NCBI GenBank assembly: GCA_009692395.1
Contig: SHZG01000015.1
Coordinates: forward strand, 1-20,705
Origin: Methylococcales bacterium
GTDB taxonomy: Bacteria; Pseudomonadota; Gammaproteobacteria; Methylococcales; Methylomonadaceae
Direction: 5' to 3'
DNA: 20,705 nucleotides
Shown here: in pieces, positions 14,182 to 20,705 of the stretch
Position numbering within the stretch: position 1 is the first letter of the stretch
Layout of the letters: every line of letters begins with the position of its first letter
Position numbers and translations under genes: made by a program
Notes under the pieces: generated by a model
Told to the model about the DNA's origin: nothing
What the model saw: only the letters and a program-made list of their open reading frames with translations
The model's database searches: none

Positions 14182-14256
14182 TGGCTGGGTCGCAAGGATT
14201 CGAACCTTGGTATGCGGAGATCAAAACCCCGTGCCTTACCGCTTGGCGACGACCCA
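14182..14256 (-). tRNA. tRNA-Gln (anticodon TTG)
   Basis: The 75-nt minus-strand sequence starts TGGGTCGTCGCCAAGCGGTA and ends GACCCAGCCA with CCA encoded. The acceptor arms TGGGTCG / CGACCCA pair perfectly. The anticodon stem CGGGG / CTCCG holds the loop TTTTGAT with anticodon TTG. The T arm contains GGTTCGAATCC. It closely resembles E. coli tRNA-Gln. It lies between ispE and prs, a placement conserved in gammaproteobacteria. Confidence 0.97.
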
Positions 14257-14281
14257 ATAATCATGATATACAGCTTTCCAT

Positions 14282-15133
14282 CTATAACTTTAAAAACAAA
14301 GGTGATTGGTTCATGCCTTTCGCCAGATAAACTTGCCACTTAGATTTAAGCGACTGATACGCACTGGCTGCTAATTCTTTCGAATCAAACTGAGCAAAAA
14401 CACAGGCACCTGTTCCCGTTAATCTTGCCTCTGAAAACTCAGACAAATCAACTAAAGCCCTTTGAACAGACGGATAACGCTGGCAAACTACCTTAACGCA
14501 ATCGTTTTGGTGTTGACCTGCTATAAAGTCGGCTATTGTGATTGATTTGCTGTCGCGTGTCAATTCCTTAGCTGAAAAAATTTCTCCTGTATTCACATGG
14601 CACTCGGGTTTAATAACAACAACCCATTGTTCTGGAACGATTATTTTGTCTATTTTTTCGCCAACACCTTCTGCCCACGCGGAATGACCATAGACAAATA
14701 TTGGCACATCGGCACCTAAAGACAGCCCAAGAGTCATTAATTTTTCGGTTGAAAGATTAAGTCCCCACAATTTATTCAACACGACTAAGGTGGTTGCGGC
14801 ATCAGAACTACCGCCACCTAGCCCACCACCCATAGGTATATTTTTTTCCACCGCTATACAGACACCTAAATCACAGCCTGTTTCGGCTTTCAATAGGTTT
14901 GCCGCTCTAATCGTTAAATCATCGGCTTCGGCAACACCTGCGAGTGTTTCTTGCAAATAGACGCGCCCATCATCGACAGGTTGAAAACTAATCCAGTCGC
15001 ATAAATCAATGAATTGAAACACCGTTTGCAGTAAGTGATAACCATCAGCCCGCTGACCAACAATGCTTAACATTAAATTTAATTTTGCGGGGGCAGGATA
15101 TTTCTCTCCCCATCCTTTTTGGTGTTGCGTCAT
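14282..15133 (-). CDS. ispE: 4-diphosphocytidyl-2-C-methyl-D-erythritol kinase
   Basis: This GHMP kinase phosphorylates CDP-ME in the MEP pathway of isoprenoid synthesis. The protein has 283 residues from ATG 15133, the length of E. coli IspE. Motifs are APAKLNLML (Lys17), RADGYHLLQTVFQ, the ATP loop MGGGLGGGSSDAA (101-113), LGADVPIF (Asp142) and the C-terminal LTGTGACVF. ATG 15133 overlaps the lolB stop by one base (TAATG), which suggests coupled translation; an ATG 12 bp further upstream is also possible. It is followed by tRNA-Gln and prs. Confidence 0.95.
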   Translation of the reverse strand: MTQHQKGWGEKYPAPAKLNLMLSIVGQRADGYHLLQTVFQFIDLCDWISFQPVDDGRVYLQETLAGVAEADDLTIRAANLLKAETGCDLGVCIAVEKNIPMGGGLGGGSSDAATTLVVLNKLWGLNLSTEKLMTLGLSLGADVPIFVYGHSAWAEGVGEKIDKIIVPEQWVVVIKPECHVNTGEIFSAKELTRDSKSITIADFIAGQHQNDCVKVVCQRYPSVQRALVDLSEFSEARLTGTGACVFAQFDSKELAASAYQSLKSKWQVYLAKGMNQSPLFLKL

Positions 15134-15714
15134 TATAAAAGCCACTCATCTACGATTAATTTTAATTTAACTTGTTCATTAGTTACGTTAATTTTATAAG
15201 GCATTGCGGTCGTTTTGACGGTCTGCATTTGTTTGTATTCAATTAACCAACCCGCTTGCTTAAATCCCGTTTCGGTCTCGACAAAATTCTGCGTAGGTTC
15301 AGGCAAACCAATAACCCAGTAACGCAATGACTGCACAGGCACCGCTAAGCCCAATTGCTGATTAATAAACGTTTCAGGTTGGTTTGATGTTTGCGCCTTG
15401 CCATCACCTTTATCAATAGTCACAACGCCTTTGCCTAATTCAATGTGCGTAGCTCCCTGCCCTAACGGCCCTGATAGTTTTATTTTTTCTTTATCGAAAC
15501 CATGTTGCCAATCAATATTTGCTGTCCACGAATCTGTGCGTCCTGTAATTGATAATCTACCTTCAAATGACCACTGTTCCAGTTTGTAAAGCGGCAATGT
15601 TGCGGTTTTTGAATAGGGCGCAATGGGTGTGGGTTCTACGATAAAAAAAGAACAGCCTGACAATAACAACACACAACAACCCCAGAGAATTAACCTCGTT
15701 TTAGAATGCAGCAC
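15133..15714 (-). CDS. lolB: outer-membrane lipoprotein LolB
   Basis: LolB receives lipoproteins from periplasmic LolA and inserts them in the outer membrane. The 193-residue protein has a lipoprotein signal ending LLLSGC (Cys21). Family features include LEQWSFEGRLSITGRTDSWTANIDWQ, IKLSGPLGQGATHIEL and the later QSLRYWVIGLPEP. The start is GTG at 15714, 2 bp after the stop codon of the TPR gene; no ATG is available. It overlaps ispE by one base. The order TPR-lolB-ispE supports the call. Confidence 0.93.
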   Translation of the reverse strand: MLHSKTRLILWGCCVLLLSGCSFFIVEPTPIAPYSKTATLPLYKLEQWSFEGRLSITGRTDSWTANIDWQHGFDKEKIKLSGPLGQGATHIELGKGVVTIDKGDGKAQTSNQPETFINQQLGLAVPVQSLRYWVIGLPEPTQNFVETETGFKQAGWLIEYKQMQTVKTTAMPYKINVTNEQVKLKLIVDEWLL

Positions 15715-15716
15715 AA

Positions 15717-17456
15717 TTAGTTCGCTTTATTTAAAATTCGTTGTTGAACATCCAACAGATATTCATCTTCTGGCGCGTCCTTAATAGCTTTATTAATTAG
15801 TTTTTTAGCTTCATCGCGTCTGCCTAAACTCCATAACACTTCCGCAAGATGTGCTGCTATTTCATTTTCTTGCTGTTTTGTGTATGCACGTTGTAAATAA
15901 TCGAGGGCTATTTGAGTACGCCCCTGTTTAAACTGCAACCAGCCATAACTGTCCATAATAACCGCTTCATCGGGACGCAATTTAAGTGCCTTTTGCAAAT
16001 AACCTGCTGCTTCGTTATACCGTTTAGGATCATCTAACAAGCTATAACCTAGTGTGTTCAATGCCTCAACGTTATTAGGTTCTTTGACTAGAATTTTCTT
16101 TAAATCTTTTTCCACCACGTCCTGTTTATGCAAATGCTCGGCGATTAACGCGCGGGTGTACAACAACTCTGGTTGATCGGGTTGCTCAATCAATGCGGTG
16201 GTCAATAAATCAAAAGCTTTTGCGTATTGTTTTTGCTGACTAAATAGCTCTGCCTGAATTAACAAAATGCGGGTTTTTCGTTTAGGAAACCGACTAGGCA
16301 ACGTGTTCAATCGAGCATTAGCCGCTTCAAATTGCTTATCTTTTGCGAGCAAAGACACCGCCTCAAGTGCTGCATCAAAGGCAAAATCACCTTCAGTGAC
16401 GTTATCAAACCACGCCAATGCCTGATTGATAGCCCCACGCTGTGCTTCTATTTTGCCTAAATAAAAGCTCGCTTGATATTGCCAATCAGGCAAGTCCAAC
16501 AATTTGTTAAAAATAACTTCCGCCTGTGCATCTTGGTCTAATTGTAAATACACTAAAGCGAGGGTAAATTCACTCTCGGTCTCTTTTGGATGAGCCGCGA
16601 CTAATTGCTTATAAACCTCGCCAGCTTCTTTATAGTTTTCCGCTTTTATTAACACCTGCGCCAACAATTTTTTAATTTTGTCATTGTTGGGATACTTGCT
16701 ACTGGCATTTTTTATCGCGGCTTTTGCCTTATTTATATCGCCTGACAGCAACGCTATTTGCGCTTGAAGAATTAACGCTTTATCCCAATCAGGCTGAATG
16801 CGTAAGGCTTTTTGTATCTGCTGCTCTGCCAACGCGCTATTTTTTACCTGTATTGCCAGCAACGATTGCACAAAATAAATCACCACTTGATTGGGATACT
16901 TTAGCGATAACGCCGTTAAGGTATCGTAAACCATATCGAGCTTATTTTCTTTTTGTAATGCCGCTGATAATTCAAGCAAGTCACTGTCAAAATTATCAGG
17001 CTCAGACTTTAATAATGCGGATAAATGCTCAACCGCTTGTTGCTTATCACCCGCCCTAAGCGCCGCTAGCGCGGCAATTTTTCTAGCGTTCATGTTTTTA
17101 GTGTCGTGACTGAGCAATAACGACACCGCATCTTGCGTTTTTTTATCATCTTTCATGTACATAGCAATCGCGGCGGCTCTTTCAGCAAAACGCGGATCAT
17201 TAATGCGCTTAGCCGCTTCCATATAACCTTCAAGCGCGACATTGTACTTATCTCTTTGCCCAGCAATCTCTGCCACCAGCAACATAAACATCACGTCTGG
17301 GTCAATGGCGGTGCTGGCTTCTTTTTGGCGGTTTTTTTCTTTCATGTCCGCTACCTTAACCACAGGCAGGGCAGATTTTTGTGACTGATCGGGCGAACTA
17401 GCACAACTATTCAGCAACACGAGGCTTACTAGGGGAAGCAATCTAAAAATTAACAC
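15717..17456 (-). CDS. TPR-repeat lipoprotein
   Basis: This 579-residue protein has a lipoprotein signal (MLIFRLLPLVSLVLLNSC, Cys18), then a predominantly helical array of tetratricopeptide repeats through to the C-terminus. Clear TPR units include VEALNTLGYSLLDDPKRYNEAAGYLQKALKL-type segments near 470-510 and the following DEAVIMDSYGWLQFKQGR unit. Such proteins are scaffolds; this one occupies the conserved place between hemA and lolB found in Pseudomonas and relatives, where its partner is not firmly established. The start is GTG, the first possible codon after an in-frame stop, with an aagga ribosome binding site 7 bp upstream. Confidence 0.88.
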   Translation of the reverse strand: MLIFRLLPLVSLVLLNSCASSPDQSQKSALPVVKVADMKEKNRQKEASTAIDPDVMFMLLVAEIAGQRDKYNVALEGYMEAAKRINDPRFAERAAAIAMYMKDDKKTQDAVSLLLSHDTKNMNARKIAALAALRAGDKQQAVEHLSALLKSEPDNFDSDLLELSAALQKENKLDMVYDTLTALSLKYPNQVVIYFVQSLLAIQVKNSALAEQQIQKALRIQPDWDKALILQAQIALLSGDINKAKAAIKNASSKYPNNDKIKKLLAQVLIKAENYKEAGEVYKQLVAAHPKETESEFTLALVYLQLDQDAQAEVIFNKLLDLPDWQYQASFYLGKIEAQRGAINQALAWFDNVTEGDFAFDAALEAVSLLAKDKQFEAANARLNTLPSRFPKRKTRILLIQAELFSQQKQYAKAFDLLTTALIEQPDQPELLYTRALIAEHLHKQDVVEKDLKKILVKEPNNVEALNTLGYSLLDDPKRYNEAAGYLQKALKLRPDEAVIMDSYGWLQFKQGRTQIALDYLQRAYTKQQENEIAAHLAEVLWSLGRRDEAKKLINKAIKDAPEDEYLLDVQQRILNKAN

Positions 17457-17670
17457 TCAACAATCCTTTCATTACACAAATATTTAGTCATAGATTAGCA
17501 GAAAAACGAGGTGATTTAGACAGGTGATTTATTACATTTGGATAAAACCACTATATTTCTTAGAATAGACCGCCATAATATGTAAAAAACAGTTGCAAAG
17601 TACGAGGTACGAGGCGAAAAATGCCCCCTTGAGCATCTGTATATTAAACCGTAAACCTTAAAACCAACTT
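17457..17670. promoter_or_regulatory. divergent intergenic region, TPR gene / hemA
   Basis: This 214-bp gap separates two divergently transcribed genes and so should hold promoters for the lolB-ispE group and for hemA. I cannot name convincing -35/-10 pairs by eye. It contains a direct repeat of tacgagg (17601-17614) followed by a short ggc/gcc stem; its meaning is unknown. Confidence 0.4.
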
Positions 17671-18954
17671 ATGACATTTCTTGCAGTAGGTATTAACTAC
17701 AATACCGCCCCCGTTTCCATTCGTGAACGTCTCGCATTTCCAGCGGACAGGCTGCAATCTGCATTACAAGACCTCTGGCAAGTGAAAGAAATTAACGAAG
17801 CCGCGATTCTTTCTACCTGCAACCGCACTGAATTTTACTGCACTACCACAGGCAACCAACAAGTACTGATTGATTGGGTAGCGCGAAATAAAGACATCAA
17901 TCCCACCGACTTCACCCCGTATTTGTATAGTTACACCGATAAGCTCGTCTGTCGTCATCTATTCCGTGTCGCCTGTGGATTAGACTCCATGATATTGGGC
18001 GAACCACAAATCCTCGGACAAATGAAAACCGCCTATCAAGCCGCATCGGATGCAGGCACGCTAGGTAAACGCTTGGGGAAATTGTTTCAGCACACCTTCA
18101 CTGCTGCCAAAAAAGTCCGCACTGACACCGCCATCGGCTCTAGCCCTGTCTCTGTAGCCTTTGCCGCCGTACAGTTAGCGCAACAAATTTTTGATAAACT
18201 CAGCGAACAAACAGCCCTACTCATTGGCGCAGGTGAAACCATTGAACTCGCAGCGCGACATTTATCGCAACAAGGCATCGGGCGCATCATCATTGCTAAT
18301 CGCACCTACGACAAAGCCCACACACTCGCCATGCAGTTTAACGGTTATGCGATTGATTTATCAGAACTGCCTAACCATCTTGCCGAAGCCGACATTGTTA
18401 TTTCGTCAACTGCCAGTCAATTGCCTATTTTAGGTAAAGGGCGCGTAGAAAGTGCGTTAAAAAAACGCAAAAACAAACCCATGTTCATGGTGGATTTAGC
18501 GGTACCGCGTGATATTGAAGCCGAAGTTGAACAACTGCGTGATGTCTATTTGTACACCGTAGACGACCTACAGCACACTATCACTCAAAACATGAACTCG
18601 CGCCGCCTAGCGGCAGAACAAGCCGAAGAAATCATCGACACCCAAGTCGATTATTTTTTAGCGTGGTTACGCGCTCAAAGTGCGCAATCCACTATTCGGG
18701 ATTACCGTAGCCAAGCCGAACAAGCTCGTGATGAAGTGTTACAAAAAGCTCTCGCTTCTTTAAAAAATGGCGTATCAGCCGAAGAAGCCCTGAATCGCTT
18801 AGCGCACAGTTTAACCAATAAACTAATACACACCCCCAGCACTCAAATTCGCACTGCCGCTGAAAATGAACGTCACGATTTAATTATCGCTGCCCGCGAA
18901 ATTTTTAAACTGCCTAATTCAACTAAAATAACTAACAAAATTGAACGACTATAG
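17671..18954 (+). CDS. hemA: glutamyl-tRNA reductase
   Basis: This enzyme reduces glutamyl-tRNA(Glu) to glutamate-1-semialdehyde, the first committed step of tetrapyrrole (haem, B12) synthesis by the C5 pathway. The 427-residue protein has the catalytic Cys50 in ILSTCNRTEFY, the substrate-domain motif FRVACGLDSMILGEPQILGQMK, an NADPH-binding domain with LLIGAGETIELAARHL, and a C-terminal helical dimerisation domain with NRLAHSLTNKLIHTP. It is divergent from the TPR-lolB-ispE genes. No prfA follows as in many gammaproteobacteria; a REP-like repeat and a convergent ACP gene come next. Confidence 0.97.
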   Translation: MTFLAVGINYNTAPVSIRERLAFPADRLQSALQDLWQVKEINEAAILSTCNRTEFYCTTTGNQQVLIDWVARNKDINPTDFTPYLYSYTDKLVCRHLFRVACGLDSMILGEPQILGQMKTAYQAASDAGTLGKRLGKLFQHTFTAAKKVRTDTAIGSSPVSVAFAAVQLAQQIFDKLSEQTALLIGAGETIELAARHLSQQGIGRIIIANRTYDKAHTLAMQFNGYAIDLSELPNHLAEADIVISSTASQLPILGKGRVESALKKRKNKPMFMVDLAVPRDIEAEVEQLRDVYLYTVDDLQHTITQNMNSRRLAAEQAEEIIDTQVDYFLAWLRAQSAQSTIRDYRSQAEQARDEVLQKALASLKNGVSAEEALNRLAHSLTNKLIHTPSTQIRTAAENERHDLIIAAREIFKLPNSTKITNKIERL

Positions 18955-18976
18955 CTGAAGCACAATAAAATAATAC

Positions 18977-19048
18977 CGCTCGTGGTGAGCTTGTCGAACC
19001 ACCACAGCCCTTCGACTGTTCGACAAGATCACAGCTCAGGGCGAACGG
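18977..19048. repeat. REP-like palindrome, copy 2
   Basis: This copy is inverted relative to that at 7966-8023 and shares ctcgtggtgagc, tgtcgaaccac, cccttcgac and ctcagggcgaacgg. It carries about 16 extra bases (tgttcgacaagatcac) in the middle. It sits between the 3' ends of hemA and the ACP gene, a typical extragenic site, and may act as a bidirectional 3' stem-loop. Confidence 0.8.
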
Positions 19049-19076
19049 TTTTTTACTCACAAATACTGCGTTATCT

Positions 19077-19328
19077 CTAGCTACATTGCTTACTTTGTAT
19101 AAAACAGACCAAACTACCTAACGTTTCAAAGACTTCGGCATTAATTTCATCGTCTTCAATAGTGCAGCCTAGTTGCTCTTCAATCAACGTAATTACATTA
19201 ACAACACCGATAGAATCTAACTCAGCTAAATTACCCAACAGCGGCGTTGAATTATCAAACAGAGTAATATCTGACTCCAAGTGCAAGGCTTGCTGTAACA
19301 AGTCTTTTGCAAATTCATTCATATCCAT
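19077..19328 (-). CDS. acyl carrier protein
   Basis: This acidic 83-residue protein has the carrier-protein motif LAELDSIGVVNVITLIEEQLG, with Ser39 of DSIG as the phosphopantetheine attachment site. Four-helix length and charge are normal. It is not the fatty-acid AcpP, because it is not next to fab genes and the motif reads LDSIGVV rather than DSLDTVE. No ligase, thioesterase or synthase gene is nearby, so its acyl or aminoacyl substrate cannot be told. It converges with hemA across a REP-like repeat and diverges from the nuclease gene. Confidence 0.88.
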   Translation of the reverse strand: MDMNEFAKDLLQQALHLESDITLFDNSTPLLGNLAELDSIGVVNVITLIEEQLGCTIEDDEINAEVFETLGSLVCFIQSKQCS

Positions 19329-19479
19329 GTATTACTCGGCTAACTGTCATTATATTTTCTAAGCTGATTACTTTAAAAAAATGAGCGATTATCTATGAAA
19401 ATAAGTCATTGGACAATAGCATTCGTCTTTTCAAGACAGCAGTCTAATTTTAATTATCACTGACGTTGCTGGATTTTTT

Positions 19480-20286
19480 ATGAAAATAGTATTGATTTTA
19501 CTACTATTACTGCCTGTGTGGGTCAATGCAGAAGTGTATCAATGGCAAGATGCCAAAGGTAAAGCGCATTTTTCTGACCACACCATTGAGCCTGATGCAA
19601 AAAAAGTAGCGATACAAACCACACAAGGCGTTTATCGCATTAAAACTATCTACGATGGTGATACAGTCGTATTGGAAGATGGACAGAAAATTTGTTTATT
19701 AGGTATTAATACCCCTGAAATATCACACCGCGGCAATCAGGCTGATGCAGGTGGCAACGAAGCCAAAAGCTGGTTAATTGCCAAACTTAAAGACGGCAAA
19801 GTGCGCTTAGAAACTGATGTGGAAAAAACCGACAGCTATGGCAGAACCCTAGGGCATTTATTCACCGAAAACAACGAACACATCAACGTGCTGTTAGTTG
19901 CCGCAGGCTTAGCACAAGCCAGTATCTGGCCGCCCAACTTAAAATATGCGAATGAATGAGTGAAAGCCGAACAACAAGCCGAAACCGCGAAACTAGGTAT
20001 TTGGCAACGCCTAGAATATGCCGCAATTCCTGTCGAACAACTCACCGAGGACGGGCATCACGGCTGGACGCGCATAGTCGGTAAAGTACGCACCATCCAT
20101 CCCACCAAAAAATTCATTTATCTACAATTTTCTGACCGCTTTGATGCGCGTATTGAAAAAGAATCGCTGTCTTTATTTCCTGACATTAACAGCTATCAAG
20201 GCAAAACTATCGAAGTACGGGGCTGGCTGAATAAACGTGGTGATAAATTTTCGATGTTAATTCGCCACCCCAGTGCTATTAAGTAA
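19480..20286 (+). pseudogene. exported SNase-like nuclease (DUF4124 + thermonuclease) interrupted by TGA
   Basis: Two adjacent open segments (19480-19959 and 19960-20286) lie in the same frame, separated by one TGA at 19957-19959. Together they would encode 268 residues: a signal peptide (MKIVLILLLLLPVWVNA), DUF4124 (EVYQWQDAKGKAHFSD), a thermonuclease domain (IYDGDTVVL, INTPEISHRG, DSYGRTLGHL, continuing past the stop as AEQQAETAKLGIWQ) and a C-terminal OB-like domain (WTRIVGKVRTIHP...). The stop cuts the last helix from the nuclease fold. In addition, the residue matching catalytic Arg35 of staphylococcal nuclease is Cys72 (tgt), one transition from an Arg codon. Both changes suggest a decaying gene. 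Sequencing error at the TGA is possible; suppression is less likely. Confidence 0.8.
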
Positions 20287-20554
20287 CTGTAATGGTCAAG
20301 TTTTTTCGAGTATCCACATAGGGGTTTTTCTGTCTTATGTTACTCATAGCCATTGGAAGACAACGAATTGTTTCACTTCCATAAACAGGAACAACCGTTG
20401 AGTACCCATCATCGTATTGCACAAAATAATGACTTCCTTTAACGCGAACTAACAGAAAACCCAGTTCTACTTTTTTGTGCATAACATCAGCGATTAAAAT
20501 AACGTCCATTATTGGCGCGTATTTTTGCCGCGTCAAATAACGCATTACATTCAT
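20279..20554 (-). CDS. HicA-like small protein, open frame continuous with the IS end
   Basis: From ATG 20554 the frame encodes 91 residues; a GTG at 20596 inside the IS end would add 14 more (MILIYHHRFNPLPK). The segment VELGFLLVRVKGSHYFVQYDDGYSTVVPVYGSE resembles HicA mRNA-interferase toxins (GFxxxRxKGSHxx...TVPVHG), including the key His of GSH. The expected C-terminal 'GTLRSILK' segment is not well kept (IRCLPMAMSNIRQ), and no HicB antitoxin gene is adjacent. It may be a degraded or solitary HicA, or another small double-stranded-RNA-binding-fold protein. Its 3' end overlaps the nuclease gene by 8 bp, tail to tail. A later ATG at 20509 is an equally good start. Confidence 0.45.
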   Translation of the reverse strand: MNVMRYLTRQKYAPIMDVILIADVMHKKVELGFLLVRVKGSHYFVQYDDGYSTVVPVYGSETIRCLPMAMSNIRQKNPYVDTRKNLTITVT

Positions 20555-20558
20555 TTTC

Positions 20559-20705
20559 GGTAGTGGGTTAAATCTGTGATGATAGATTAAAATCACGGGC
20601 AGAATAAAATCACACTTACTTAAAAGACCTTATGAGCTGCTACCAAGAAATCACCTGTCCATTCTGTAAAAGTAACCAGATGGGCAAGTCAGGACGCAAT
20701 GCAAC
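20559..20705 (+). mobile_element. IS1-like insertion sequence, right copy (partial)
   Basis: This is the same element as at 1-146, in the opposite orientation and running off the right edge. The tip ggtagtgggttaaatc starts at 20559. Two substitutions separate the copies over the shared 146 bp. The visible part holds the inverted-repeat end, a 73-bp leader and the start of the InsA-like frame. Confidence 0.75.
20632..20705 (+). CDS. insA: InsA-like IS1-family transposase N-terminus (partial)
   Basis: The frame opens at ATG 20632 and leaves the window after 24 codons. It encodes MSCYQEITCPFCKSNQMG with the CPFC zinc-finger pair, identical to the left copy except Met for Ile after NQ. The rest of the gene and the IS far end lie outside. 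Confidence 0.6.
   Translation, partial: MSCYQEITCPFCKSNQMGKSGRNA

Noticed and set aside
14141..14257. Extended N-terminus of prs
   Set aside because: It would translate through tRNA-Gln; ATG 14140 has a good ribosome binding site and the normal family start.
19957..19959. TGA as selenocysteine or a recoded Trp codon
   Set aside because: No SECIS-like hairpin is evident after it, no nuclease of this family is a selenoprotein, and TGA is used as a normal stop in rnfB.
1..20705. A composite transposon formed by the two flanking IS copies
   Set aside because: The interior holds core housekeeping genes (hemA, prs, ispE, tRNA-Gln, rplY) in their conserved chromosomal order; the IS copies more probably mark contig ends or independent insertions.

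Overview
The window looks like a chromosomal segment (possibly a whole contig) from a gammaproteobacterial methylotroph, most likely a methanotroph of the Methylococcales. This is inference. It rests on a formaldehyde-activating-enzyme (Fae) family gene, on the conserved gammaproteobacterial block hemA / TPR lipoprotein / lolB / ispE / tRNA-Gln / prs / rplY / pth, and on moderate G+C content. Both ends run into inverted copies of the same IS1-like element. The outer 146 bp of each copy are visible, they differ at two positions, and each shows the first residues of a zinc-finger InsA-like protein reading outwards.

Layout. (1) 1-1894: IS end, a truncated ORF, then a transglutaminase-like protein and an Anbu proteasome-type peptidase. 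(2) 1916-3964: dihydropteroate synthase, a soluble RnfB-type ferredoxin, and endonuclease III; rnfB and nth overlap by 4 bp. (3) 4104-6749: a RiPP locus of the multinuclear non-haem iron oxygenase (MNIO, DUF692) type. It holds an HvfA-like secreted precursor with nine cysteines in EGACG/EGKCG-like motifs, a cysteine-free Ala/Pro/Lys-rich exported peptide resembling acid-shock Asr, a strong intrinsic terminator, then hvfB (MNIO enzyme) and hvfC (DUF2063 partner). (4) 6803-7806, minus strand: a 4-Cys lipoprotein followed by a Fae-family protein. (5) 8100-11869, minus strand: acyP, rlmL, an exported FKBP isomerase and a lytic-transglycosylase-like lipoprotein. (6) 11949-17456, minus strand: pth, rplY, prs, tRNA-Gln(TTG), ispE, lolB and a TPR lipoprotein. 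hemA diverges from this block on the plus strand. (7) 18977-20705: a REP-like palindrome, an orphan acyl carrier protein, an exported nuclease gene interrupted by an in-frame TGA, a HicA-like ORF fused to the IS end, and the second IS copy.

The most interesting system is the MNIO locus. A Cys/Met-rich precursor with a Sec-type signal would be modified in the cytoplasm by HvfB/HvfC on its EGxC motifs and then exported, presumably as a copper-binding or copper-protective peptide. Only one of its motifs is the canonical EGKCG; most are EGACG or EGACA. The two enzyme genes sit behind a 12-bp perfect terminator hairpin, which would keep peptide output high and enzyme output low. Secondary points are a Fae paralogue apparently lacking the active-site His, a transglutaminase with Asn in place of the triad Asp, and an exported nuclease with both a nonsense codon and a changed catalytic Arg.
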